Assembly: GCA_017640505.1 (NCBI GenBank)
Contig: JAEPQO010000002.1
Span: 1-64,000, forward strand
Origin: Rhodospirillales bacterium
Lineage (GTDB): Bacteria; Pseudomonadota; Alphaproteobacteria; Rhodospirillales; Casp-alpha2
Length of the DNA stretch: 64,000 nt
Reading direction: 5' to 3'
The translations under genes and the position numbers were made by a program. Every line of letters starts with the position of its first letter. Position 1 is the first letter of the stretch. Shown in pieces: positions 1 to 8,458 of this stretch. Under the pieces are notes generated by a model. The model was given only the letters and a program-made list of their open reading frames with translations, ran no database searches and was not told the origin of the DNA.

Positions 1-861
<861 letters not shown>

Positions 862-897
862 TCGGCCTATTGCCCGGCTATCCGGTAAATCGATCAA

Positions 898-925
898 GGG
901 GCGCTCTCCGGGGCGCCCCTTTTTC
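898..925 (+). terminator. Rho-independent terminator after groEL
   Basis: A 7-bp perfect GC stem (GGGGCGC at 898-904 with GCGCCCC at 913-919) and a 8-base loop are followed by TTTTT. It lies 37 bases after the groEL stop and ends the chaperonin transcript. Confidence 0.9.
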
Positions 926-960
926 TTGGTTGGGGCCGTTGAATTCGTTAACGTCGGTCG

Positions 961-1716
961 ATGATCGTCACCTTTACCGATTTTGGTTCTGACGGGCCCT
1001 ATATGGGGCAGATGCGCGCCGTTCTCCGGACCGGTGCGCCGGACCAAGACGTCATTGACCTTATGGTGGACGCGCCTGCGTTCAATCCGCGTGCGGCATC
1101 GTATCTGTTGGCGGCGGTGCTCGAACCTCTTCGTGAGGCCCTGGTATGCGTTGCCGTTGTCGATCCGGGCGTCGGCGGCGCACGCCGGCCGGTTATCCTT
1201 CGCTGCGGTGAGAGATGGTTTGTCGGTCCCGATAACGGCTTGCTGGAAATCGTGGCAAGGCACTTTGGCGGCCAGCCCGAGTGGTGGGAGATCACCTGGC
1301 GGCCGGCGCGGCTCTCGGCGAGCTTCCATGGCCGGGATCTGTTCGCGCCGGTCGCCGCGAGACTGGCGCGCGAGGGGGCAGAGGGAATAGCGGAACTCGC
1401 AGCGCCATTGAGCCAAGCCCCCTTGGGCTATTCGGACTGGCCGGACGACCTTGCGGAGGTCATCTATATCGACGGGTACGGCAATTGCATGTTGGGGATC
1501 CGTTGGGGGCAGATGGCGGCGGACGCGACCGTCATGACAGGGGCGGTCACCCTTGCCACGGGAACGACGTTCTCGGACGTTTCACCGGGCGAGGCATTCT
1601 GTTATGAGAATGCAATGGGGCTTGCGGAAATTGCCGTAAACCAAGGGAATGCGGCGCGCCAGTTGGGATTGAAAATCGGCAGTCAGGTTGACGTAAGGGA
1701 GCTGTCAGGGAAATGA
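961..1716 (+). CDS. S-adenosyl-L-methionine hydroxide adenosyltransferase (SAM hydrolase, DUF62 family)
   Basis: This 251-aa protein has the DUF62/SAM_adeno_trans signature: TDFG at residues 6-9, VDPGVGG near 66-73 and GPDNG near 89-93. Characterised members use water or hydroxide to split SAM into adenosine and methionine, and the family is related to the fluorinase and chlorinase enzymes. The length fits the hydroxide-type enzymes. The fluorinase-specific insertion cannot be judged by eye, but nothing nearby suggests halogenation. ATG 961 is the first plausible start; no good ribosome-binding site is visible before it. It stands alone between the groEL terminator and the MBL-fold gene. Its cellular role is not known in this group. 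Confidence 0.85.
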   Translation: MIVTFTDFGSDGPYMGQMRAVLRTGAPDQDVIDLMVDAPAFNPRAASYLLAAVLEPLREALVCVAVVDPGVGGARRPVILRCGERWFVGPDNGLLEIVARHFGGQPEWWEITWRPARLSASFHGRDLFAPVAARLAREGAEGIAELAAPLSQAPLGYSDWPDDLAEVIYIDGYGNCMLGIRWGQMAADATVMTGAVTLATGTTFSDVSPGEAFCYENAMGLAEIAVNQGNAARQLGLKIGSQVDVRELSGK

Positions 1717-1834
1717 AGAAAACTGCAGAATAATTTGGCAAACCAATGTGGTACGACTACCATCGTTGGTATAAGCTGAGGGTTGTATTCGGGGAGTAGG
1801 ATCGTTTGACCGTCGCCCAAACCGAGCGGGATAA

Positions 1835-2659
1835 ATGTCGATTCGTGTAAAATTCTGGGGGGTCCGGGGGAGTATCGCATGTGCGACCCCCGATCATATG
1901 AAGTACGGAGGGAACACCAGCTGCATCGAGATTGAAGCTGGTGATTATCGTTTCGTGATGGATGCCGGGACCGGCATCCGTAACTATGGCAATGCCTTCC
2001 TGAAGGACGACGTCAAGGAATCACACCTGCTGTTGACCCACACGCACTGGGATCACATCAACGGTTTTCCCTTTTTTGTACCTGCGTATGATGCCAAGCG
2101 CTCGATCCATATCATGGCGGGGCACCTGAAAAATCAAGGTGGCGTGCAGGACGTTCTGTCGACGCAGATGCATAATCCGATGTTCCCGGTGCCGCTCGAG
2201 GCGATGCAGGCCAATCTCCGCTTCGAGGATTTCGAAGCAGGCGATACGTTTTCCCTGGCAAAGGGCGTGGATATTTCGACGGCACCGCTCAATCATCCGA
2301 ACGGTGCGACGGCGTATCGCGTCGATCATGACGGCAATTCCGTTGTCTATGTGACGGACACGGAGCACATACCCGGCAAGCCCGACCAGAATATTCTCGG
2401 TCTGATCGAGGGTGCGGACCTCGTTATCTACGACAGCACCTATACCGAGGAAGAATTCCCGTCCAAAGTTGGCTGGGGCCATTCGACGTGGGAAGAGGGC
2501 ATGCGCCTCTGTCAGGCGGCGAACGTAAAGCGCCTGGCGATCTTCCATCACGACCCGGATCACAATGACGAGTTCATGGACAACCTTGCCATCGAAGCCG
2601 CCGATGCGTGGGAGGGCAATTTTGTCAGCCGCGAGGGCATGGAACTGATTGTCGACTGA
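1835..2659 (+). CDS. MBL-fold metallo-hydrolase
   Basis: This 274-aa cytosolic protein starts with the KFWGVRGS segment common in one branch of the metallo-beta-lactamase superfamily. It has the metal motif THTHWDH at residues 68-74 (HxHxDH), a later TDTEH and a C-terminal HHDPDH. These supply the usual two-metal ligand set. Members of this branch act on phosphodiester bonds, including cyclic nucleotides and phosphoribosyl cyclic phosphate, so phosphodiesterase activity is a reasonable guess; the substrate cannot be read from the sequence. It is convergent with the motB gene (32 bp between stops). A CHASE2 adenylate cyclase lies about 6 kb away, but no direct link is shown. Confidence 0.75.
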   Translation: MSIRVKFWGVRGSIACATPDHMKYGGNTSCIEIEAGDYRFVMDAGTGIRNYGNAFLKDDVKESHLLLTHTHWDHINGFPFFVPAYDAKRSIHIMAGHLKNQGGVQDVLSTQMHNPMFPVPLEAMQANLRFEDFEAGDTFSLAKGVDISTAPLNHPNGATAYRVDHDGNSVVYVTDTEHIPGKPDQNILGLIEGADLVIYDSTYTEEEFPSKVGWGHSTWEEGMRLCQAANVKRLAIFHHDPDHNDEFMDNLAIEAADAWEGNFVSREGMELIVD

Positions 2660-2691
2660 GCGTCGGCGTTCGAAGTTCGGACTTCAGAAAA

Positions 2692-3717
2692 TCAATTTGC
2701 CGGCTGTGACAGGCGCTGCCGTTCCTGGTTCAGGAATGCGGTTATCTGCTCGAAATCCTTGGCGAGCGCTTCGGTCCGCTTCGACGAAAGGTTGTCGAAT
2801 TTCAGCTGCCATTCCTCGAGCGTATTGATGTCCGCCGGCAGACCGGCCGCGTGGATTTCGCGCTTCAACGCGTCCAAGGCCGACTTGGTTTGCTGCTCAT
2901 CCGGGTTCAGTGCCTGCGGGGCCGGCTGTATCGGCAGCCGCTCCTCGACCGAGACCGGTGCCGCGGCATTGCCGTCGCCTTGTGGCGCCACGGCCTTGGC
3001 TTCTTCCTGGCGACGTTTGAACTCTTGGGCGCGGATATAGGCATCACGTTCATCCAGCGACATCGGATGCAGCCTGAGCACAACGCGGCGGTTGGTCGCC
3101 CGGTTTTCCGGAATGGGTTTACCTTCAAGATCGCGGTTCGGGACCTTTGGGCGCGTGTCCGCGTACCCGGTGGCCTTCAGGCGTGAACGATCGACGTCAT
3201 TGGCTTCGAACAGCCTTACAACGCTGGCGGCACGGCCCGCTGACAGTTCCCAGTTGGACGGAAACTGCTGGGTGCTGATCTGACCGTCATCGGTGTGTCC
3301 CTCGACCACCACGTTGTAAAGTTCGTAGTTCGGTAATGCGAGGGTCTCGGAGAGTTTCTTCAGAACCGGGATCGCGGCCTGGACGATCTCCGCCGAACCC
3401 GGTTTGAAAAACGCGTTCGACTGCAACTCGATGACCACGCCTTTTTCATCGGTGCCGACGGTGACGACCTGATCGGCCTGCATCTCATAGACCAGATCCT
3501 GTGCATCGATCTTGAGGCTTTGCGTCGTGGTCTGTTTATCACGGCCGCCGATGTTCGCGGCGACGGCCGACGTCAATTCCTCGTACGCGGGAATGTCGAA
3601 TTCGGCGAAGGTCAGCAGCATCACAAAGAATGCCATCAGAAGCGTGATGGCGTCGGCAAATGTCGTGAGCCAGTCTTCTGTGTTCTCTTCAGGTGGTTGA
3701 CTTTTCGGTGCCGCCAA
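2692..3717 (-). CDS. motB: MotB-type flagellar stator protein
   Basis: This 341-aa protein has one N-terminal membrane helix (about residues 20-40) with FADAITLLMAFF, in which Asp22 sits where MotB carries its ion-binding aspartate. A plug/linker follows, then an OmpA/MotB peptidoglycan-binding domain (about 95-215) with GHTDDG at 140-145. A charged, partly helical tail of roughly 125 residues extends past the OmpA domain. With MotA it forms the stator that drives the flagellar motor. The start is a TTG at 3717, chosen because GGGAGG lies 6 bases before it and no ATG or GTG fits better. It follows motA by 31 bases on the same strand. No other flagellar genes are in the window. Confidence 0.87.
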   Translation of the reverse strand: MAAPKSQPPEENTEDWLTTFADAITLLMAFFVMLLTFAEFDIPAYEELTSAVAANIGGRDKQTTTQSLKIDAQDLVYEMQADQVVTVGTDEKGVVIELQSNAFFKPGSAEIVQAAIPVLKKLSETLALPNYELYNVVVEGHTDDGQISTQQFPSNWELSAGRAASVVRLFEANDVDRSRLKATGYADTRPKVPNRDLEGKPIPENRATNRRVVLRLHPMSLDERDAYIRAQEFKRRQEEAKAVAPQGDGNAAAPVSVEERLPIQPAPQALNPDEQQTKSALDALKREIHAAGLPADINTLEEWQLKFDNLSSKRTEALAKDFEQITAFLNQERQRLSQPAN

Positions 3718-3748
3718 AACCGGCCTCCCGTTACATCGTTCCGGATCT

Positions 3749-4543
3749 CTACTTCTTCATCTTGTCGATGTTGAAGTGGATCGACGGATCAAGGTAGCTG
3801 TTCATCTTGTCCTGAATATAGCGCGGCGACTTCTTGTCGGCCAGCAGAGCGAGTCCCTCGGCAACGAGGTAGTTGCGGAACTTCACGATCTGCTCGCGCT
3901 GTAGCACCTTGGTTGCCGTCGGCAGGAAGAAGATGCGGGCGAACAACACCCCATAAAGGGTTGTCAGCAGCGCCACCGCGAGCCCCTTGCCGAGCGACGA
4001 CGGGTCGCCGCCCATGTTGTCGAGCATGATGATCAGACCGACAAGCGTCCCGATCATGCCGAATGCCGGCGCCGCGGAAGCCATGTCCTTGAGGATGTAG
4101 ACCTGGACCGTGTTTCGGCCGTAGGTCGTCTCGATCGTATTGGTCATGATTTCGCGCACTTCGTCACCGGTGTAGCCGGATACCACCATCTCGACGCCGA
4201 ACCGCAGAAACTTGTCGCCGCGCGTTGCCTTCATGGCCTCGGATTCGAGTGCCGGGACGCCGCTTTTCTGGACCGTATAGGCCCACTTGATGATCCGGCC
4301 GACTTCGCTTTTCAGGACGTTGCGGCCGACCTTGGGCGAAAAGATGATTCGCCAGATCAGCTTGAGCGAAAGCAGCACGTATCGTGGTTCGTAGGAAATG
4401 AAGGTCGAGGCAAGGGTGCCGCCCACGACCATGATGAAGCTCGAGCCGCTCAGGAAAATAATAAAGTTGTCGGTGCTGATTACGATCGCGCCAATGAAAA
4501 GGCCAAGCGCGCCCAGAACCCCGAATATAGTTGTTAAAGACAT
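3749..4543 (-). CDS. motA: MotA-type flagellar stator protein (MotA/TolQ/ExbB family)
   Basis: This 264-aa inner-membrane protein has four hydrophobic helices: two near the N-terminus (about 5-25 and 33-50) and two later (about 150-210, including FGMIGTLVGLIIML). Between them is a cytoplasmic loop that in MotA contacts the rotor. The overall arrangement is PomA/MotA-like, with LGALGLFIGAIVI at the start. It forms the ion channel with the adjacent MotB. motA and motB form a two-gene unit. The type I secretion genes upstream on the same strand are separated by 142 bases, so a promoter of its own is likely. Whether the coupling ion is H+ or Na+ cannot be decided from sequence alone. Confidence 0.9.
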   Translation of the reverse strand: MSLTTIFGVLGALGLFIGAIVISTDNFIIFLSGSSFIMVVGGTLASTFISYEPRYVLLSLKLIWRIIFSPKVGRNVLKSEVGRIIKWAYTVQKSGVPALESEAMKATRGDKFLRFGVEMVVSGYTGDEVREIMTNTIETTYGRNTVQVYILKDMASAAPAFGMIGTLVGLIIMLDNMGGDPSSLGKGLAVALLTTLYGVLFARIFFLPTATKVLQREQIVKFRNYLVAEGLALLADKKSPRYIQDKMNSYLDPSIHFNIDKMKK

Positions 4544-4685
4544 CTAGATGCTTCTCAGCCTCAGCCAAATACCCCCAGCGGACGCCGGACGACCCCGTTC
4601 CCGACGAATCTCACTACTATAAAGAATCTCTTATGTTTAAGAAATAATTAGCAGCAATTGGGTCGGCCGTTGAACCGACCGTCCC

Positions 4686-6053
4686 TTACCTTTCACGGAA
4701 GGCTTCGTGGCGGAGCTTCAGCACCGGTTTGATCAGGTAGTCCATGACGGATTTCTCGCCGGTATGAATATCGACGGTGGCCTGCATACCCGGCGTGATC
4801 GGCAGGTCACCTTCAACGCGTCCCAGATAGTTCTTGTTGGTTTGTACGACGACACGGAAGTACGGTGCCCCGTCCTCGTCCGTGCTGCTGTCGGGCGCGA
4901 CACGGATCACCTGACCCGCCAGTCCGCCATAACGCGCAAAATCGTACGTGGAGATCTTGACGGTGGCGGCCTGACCTTCAGTGACGTAACCGCGATCAAT
5001 GGGGTTGAGCTTCGCCTCGACCACGAGCTGGTCGCCGGTGGGAACGATTTCCATGATCGGTTCGCCAGGCTTCACGACGTTGCCGACGGCGTTGTAGCGC
5101 ATGTTCTTCACGACGCCGTCGATCTGGCTTTTGATTTCAGCCCGGATACCCTGCGCGGTCGCTTCGCTCAGCAGTTCGGTGACCCGGGCAAGATTTTCTT
5201 CGATCTTGCCGAGTTGGTCCTGCGCCTCACGGCGGAAGCGGCTTTCGGTTTCCTGCAGCCGCTGGCGCGCTTCTTCCACCGCGGCCTGCGCTTTCGGCAT
5301 AGCCGGACGCAACGACTTCATTTCGCCGTCGAGATTCTCGACTTCGGCCTCGAGTTCCAAGTGTTCCATCTTCGCCGTCAGGCCTTCGGAGAGCAGGGAC
5401 TTTGACATCTTCAGCCGCTCAGAGGCGAGCTTGTAGTTGCTTTCCACGGCGCGGGCACGGGCCGTCAGTTCCTCGACTTCAAGCTCGCGCTGTTTTACCT
5501 GCTCACGCATGACCTGGACGGTCGAGGACAATTCGCGCCGGCGGGCTTCGAATGCCTGACGTTGCGCGGCGACGATCGCCGGCCGGCGTTTGGCTTCTTC
5601 TTCCGGGAAGACGAGTTCCGTGCCGTTGGCTTCCGCTTCAAGGCGCGCCTTGACGAGGCGTTCACTGTCGAGCCGTACCTGTAGTTCCTCGCGGTTGGTG
5701 CCACCCGAAGCGAGATCGAGTTGCAGCAGCGTCTGTCCTTCGCGGACGGCATCGCCTTCGGAAACATAGATTTCCTGAATGATGCCGCCCTCAAGGTGTT
5801 GAACGACCTTGATGCGGCCTGCCGGCACGACCTCTCCGGTGGCGATGGATACCTCGTCGAGGGTGGCGAAATTCGCCCAGATCAGGCCTGCGGCCAGGGT
5901 GATCATGACCGGCCACGCCACCAGGCGCCAGCCCGGCAGCGGGTTCTGGTTCAGCAACATATCCAGCTTTTCGGACGTCGACGGACCCTGCTGCGGCGGT
6001 GCCGCCTTTTGCTGATCCTGCCGTTGTTCAAGTCCGGAAGCGTCGGGGCTCAT
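4686..6053 (-). CDS. HlyD-family type I secretion periplasmic adaptor
   Basis: This 455-aa membrane-fusion protein bridges the inner-membrane ABC exporter and an outer-membrane TolC-type channel. It has a short proline/glutamine-rich cytosolic start and one membrane helix (about 41-65). A biotinyl-lipoyl half follows (VVQHLEGGIIQEIYVSEGDAV), then a long coiled-coil hairpin (about 130-290), the second lipoyl half and beta-barrel (SQIDGVVKNMRYNAVGNVV), and the C-terminal VDIHTGEKSVMDYLIKP typical of type I secretion adaptors. It starts 10 bases after the stop of the ABC exporter gene, so the two are one operon. No RTX or other substrate gene is seen nearby; the TolC partner may be the gene at 16884. 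Confidence 0.93.
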   Translation of the reverse strand: MSPDASGLEQRQDQQKAAPPQQGPSTSEKLDMLLNQNPLPGWRLVAWPVMITLAAGLIWANFATLDEVSIATGEVVPAGRIKVVQHLEGGIIQEIYVSEGDAVREGQTLLQLDLASGGTNREELQVRLDSERLVKARLEAEANGTELVFPEEEAKRRPAIVAAQRQAFEARRRELSSTVQVMREQVKQRELEVEELTARARAVESNYKLASERLKMSKSLLSEGLTAKMEHLELEAEVENLDGEMKSLRPAMPKAQAAVEEARQRLQETESRFRREAQDQLGKIEENLARVTELLSEATAQGIRAEIKSQIDGVVKNMRYNAVGNVVKPGEPIMEIVPTGDQLVVEAKLNPIDRGYVTEGQAATVKISTYDFARYGGLAGQVIRVAPDSSTDEDGAPYFRVVVQTNKNYLGRVEGDLPITPGMQATVDIHTGEKSVMDYLIKPVLKLRHEAFRER

Positions 6054-6063
6054 CGCTCAACTT

Positions 6064-8289
6064 CTAATCGGCTTGCGCTTTCTGGTCCTTCGGGCGCCCG
6101 GCGTCTGCCGGGTCCTTCCGGTTCGCATTGCGGTCCCCCTCGAACCCCTTGATTAAATCCGCATAGGGGTCGTCAAGCAACCGTTTCGCATCGCCATCCA
6201 GCTTGAACATGTTGCTGGCGGGCACACTTGGATCGGCTGTCGAACCGTCGCCGCCTTTTCTGCGTGCGCGTTCGGCAATCGCTTCGGCAGCGCCACCGGC
6301 GGATGCCGGCTTGGGTGCACCGGCTGCCGGCGGCGGTGCGGGTTTCGGTGCTGGCGCGGCCTGCGGTGCGGGCGGCGTAGCCGGTTGCGGCGGCACCCTG
6401 GGCGGCTGCTGCGGTTTCGGGGCGCCAGCGGCTTGTGGTGCGGGCTGCGGCGTGCTCTCCGGTGCGGCCTTCGGCGCGCCATCCCCGGTGCCGCGAAGCC
6501 GCGGCGGCGGGGTTTTCGCGCCGCCCGGTTGAGACGCGGGTGCTTGCGCGGCCTGTTCCGGAGCTGCGGGCGCGGCATCGCCTTTTTGCATCGGCTGCTG
6601 GCCGAACAGTTTCGGCAGGATTTCCCGTGACGGGCCGGCAAGTGCGACCTTGCCCTTATCGAGGGCAACCAGGTCGTCGCACGCCGCGAGCAGGATCGGG
6701 CTGTGCGTGACGATGATGACGGTCCGCGTCTTACCGATTTCGACCAGCGTCTTGCGCAGTTCCTGCTCGGCCTGACGGTCGAGACTGGCCGACGGTTCGT
6801 CGAGCAGAAGGACCGCCGGATCGCCGAGGAGTGCGCGTGCGATGGCAATCCGCTGGCGCTGACCGCCGGAAAGACAACGTCCGGCCTCGCCGATATCCGA
6901 CGCATAACCGTCGGGGAGGTCGATGATGAAATGGTGCACGCCGGCCGCCGTCGCCGCCTCGACGATCTGATCGTCGCTGGCGTCCGGGAACCGGTGAACG
7001 ATGTTGTCGCGGACGGTGCCGGCGAACAACACGGTTTCCTGTGGCACGTAGCCCATCCAGGTCGCCAGTTCGGCACGGGTAAACTGGGCGATGTCGGCGC
7101 CGTCCAGCAGCACGCGCCCATTGGTCGGCGTGTACAGCCCCTGGATCATCTTGAGCAGTGTCGTCTTGCCGGAACCGTTCCGTCCGACCAGCGCATGCAC
7201 CCCGCCGGCGTGGATGTTGACCGTGACCGAGTCGACCACCGGCTTGTTGCCCTCGGCATATGCGAAGCTGAGGTTTTCGACCTGGATTTCGCCGCGCGGT
7301 TTGTCCAGCTGGACTTCGCTTTCCTGGCGATCCGACAACGACGAGAAGACTTCGCCCAGCCGGTCGACCGACTGCTTGAAACCGTTGAAGGCACGCCATT
7401 GGCCGACAAGCTGGTTGAGCGGCCCCAGCAGGCGGCCAGAGAGCATGTTGGTCGCGATCAGCGCGCCCATCGTCAGGTTCTGATGAATGATCTGGTATGC
7501 GCCGACGGAGGTCAGGAAGATCGTCGTCGCCATCGTCAGGGTCTGCGAGCAGTTGGTGTAGAAATCGGTCTTCGTGCCGCGATACATCGATTGCGCGATG
7601 TTGTTGGCGTGCGTTTCTTCCCACAGCGGCCGCATGGCGCGGTCCAGTGCCAGCGCCTTGATCGTCGTCCGCCCCTGAATGAGTTCCGCAATCAGCGCAT
7701 CGCGTGACTGCGTGCTTTCGCGCTCGGCGGCGTTGGCCTGTGCCATGACACTGCCGGAACGCCAGGCAACTAACATGAAGAGCGGCAGGATGATGACCAG
7801 CACCCACGCGATCGGCGCCGCGACGACCCAGATCAGGACAAAGAACATGAGCACGAACGGCAGATCGCAAAGCAGGATTGCCGACGCACCGGAAAGGGTG
7901 TTGCGGACCACGTCGACATCGCGGAAGAGGGACTGCCAGTAGCTCGCCGGTTTGCCTTCGAGCATGTGGAGCGGCAGGCTCACCAGCTTGTCGAACAGGT
8001 GGCGTCCGACGATGACATCAACGCGGAGCGCCACGGTCTGCATGATACGCGAACGCGCCTGCTTGAGCGCCAGATCGAACAGTACGACCAGCAGCATGCC
8101 GACGATCAGACCCCAAAGCGTGCTGAGGCCGCCCGAGCCGACAACCCGGTCATATACCTGCATGGTGAACACCGGCGTCGCCAGGGCGAGCAGGTTCACG
8201 AACGCCGACATCGCGATCACCTCCCGGAAGATCGGCATCAGCGGTTTCATGATGGGCTTGAGCCACGCGCGCCCGGATTTATCGCTCAT
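6064..8289 (-). CDS. Type I secretion ABC exporter (permease/ATPase) with long Pro/Ala-rich C-terminal extension
   Basis: This 741-aa half-transporter pumps an unfolded protein substrate through the HlyD/TolC duct. Residues ~20-280 form the membrane domain (about six helices). It lacks an N-terminal C39 peptidase or C39-like domain, as in PrtD-type exporters. The nucleotide-binding domain (~340-560) has Walker A GRNGSGKTT near 368, signature LSGGQ near 471, Walker B LLLDEP near 495 and the H-loop THS. After about residue 575 comes an unusual ~165-residue low-complexity tail rich in Pro, Ala, Gly and Gln that ends in a charged segment; this is not part of the usual family length of about 580. 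The start ATG fits the family. It is divergent from the cyclase gene at 8459. Confidence 0.92.
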   Translation of the reverse strand: MSDKSGRAWLKPIMKPLMPIFREVIAMSAFVNLLALATPVFTMQVYDRVVGSGGLSTLWGLIVGMLLVVLFDLALKQARSRIMQTVALRVDVIVGRHLFDKLVSLPLHMLEGKPASYWQSLFRDVDVVRNTLSGASAILLCDLPFVLMFFVLIWVVAAPIAWVLVIILPLFMLVAWRSGSVMAQANAAERESTQSRDALIAELIQGRTTIKALALDRAMRPLWEETHANNIAQSMYRGTKTDFYTNCSQTLTMATTIFLTSVGAYQIIHQNLTMGALIATNMLSGRLLGPLNQLVGQWRAFNGFKQSVDRLGEVFSSLSDRQESEVQLDKPRGEIQVENLSFAYAEGNKPVVDSVTVNIHAGGVHALVGRNGSGKTTLLKMIQGLYTPTNGRVLLDGADIAQFTRAELATWMGYVPQETVLFAGTVRDNIVHRFPDASDDQIVEAATAAGVHHFIIDLPDGYASDIGEAGRCLSGGQRQRIAIARALLGDPAVLLLDEPSASLDRQAEQELRKTLVEIGKTRTVIIVTHSPILLAACDDLVALDKGKVALAGPSREILPKLFGQQPMQKGDAAPAAPEQAAQAPASQPGGAKTPPPRLRGTGDGAPKAAPESTPQPAPQAAGAPKPQQPPRVPPQPATPPAPQAAPAPKPAPPPAAGAPKPASAGGAAEAIAERARRKGGDGSTADPSVPASNMFKLDGDAKRLLDDPYADLIKGFEGDRNANRKDPADAGRPKDQKAQAD

Positions 8290-8458
8290 TCACTGTCCCT
8301 GAACAGTCAGCAGATTGCATTAGACGGAATCCACCACACCATACGTTATTTCAAGGTTTTAGCACACTTTTCGTAGAATTGTCGAAGACGCTTGACCCGG
8401 CATGGCGTATGATGAGTAGACTAATTCAGGTCGGGGCGAGCCGGGGAGCACGGGTTTT

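Noticed and set aside
961-1716. Fluorinase or chlorinase gene
   Set aside because: The sequence fits the widespread SAM hydroxide adenosyltransferase group and there is no halogen-related neighbour.
4661-4680. GGTCGG-N8-CCGACC hairpin after the hlyD-type gene as a terminator
   Set aside because: The stem is only 6 bp and no T-run follows on the minus strand.
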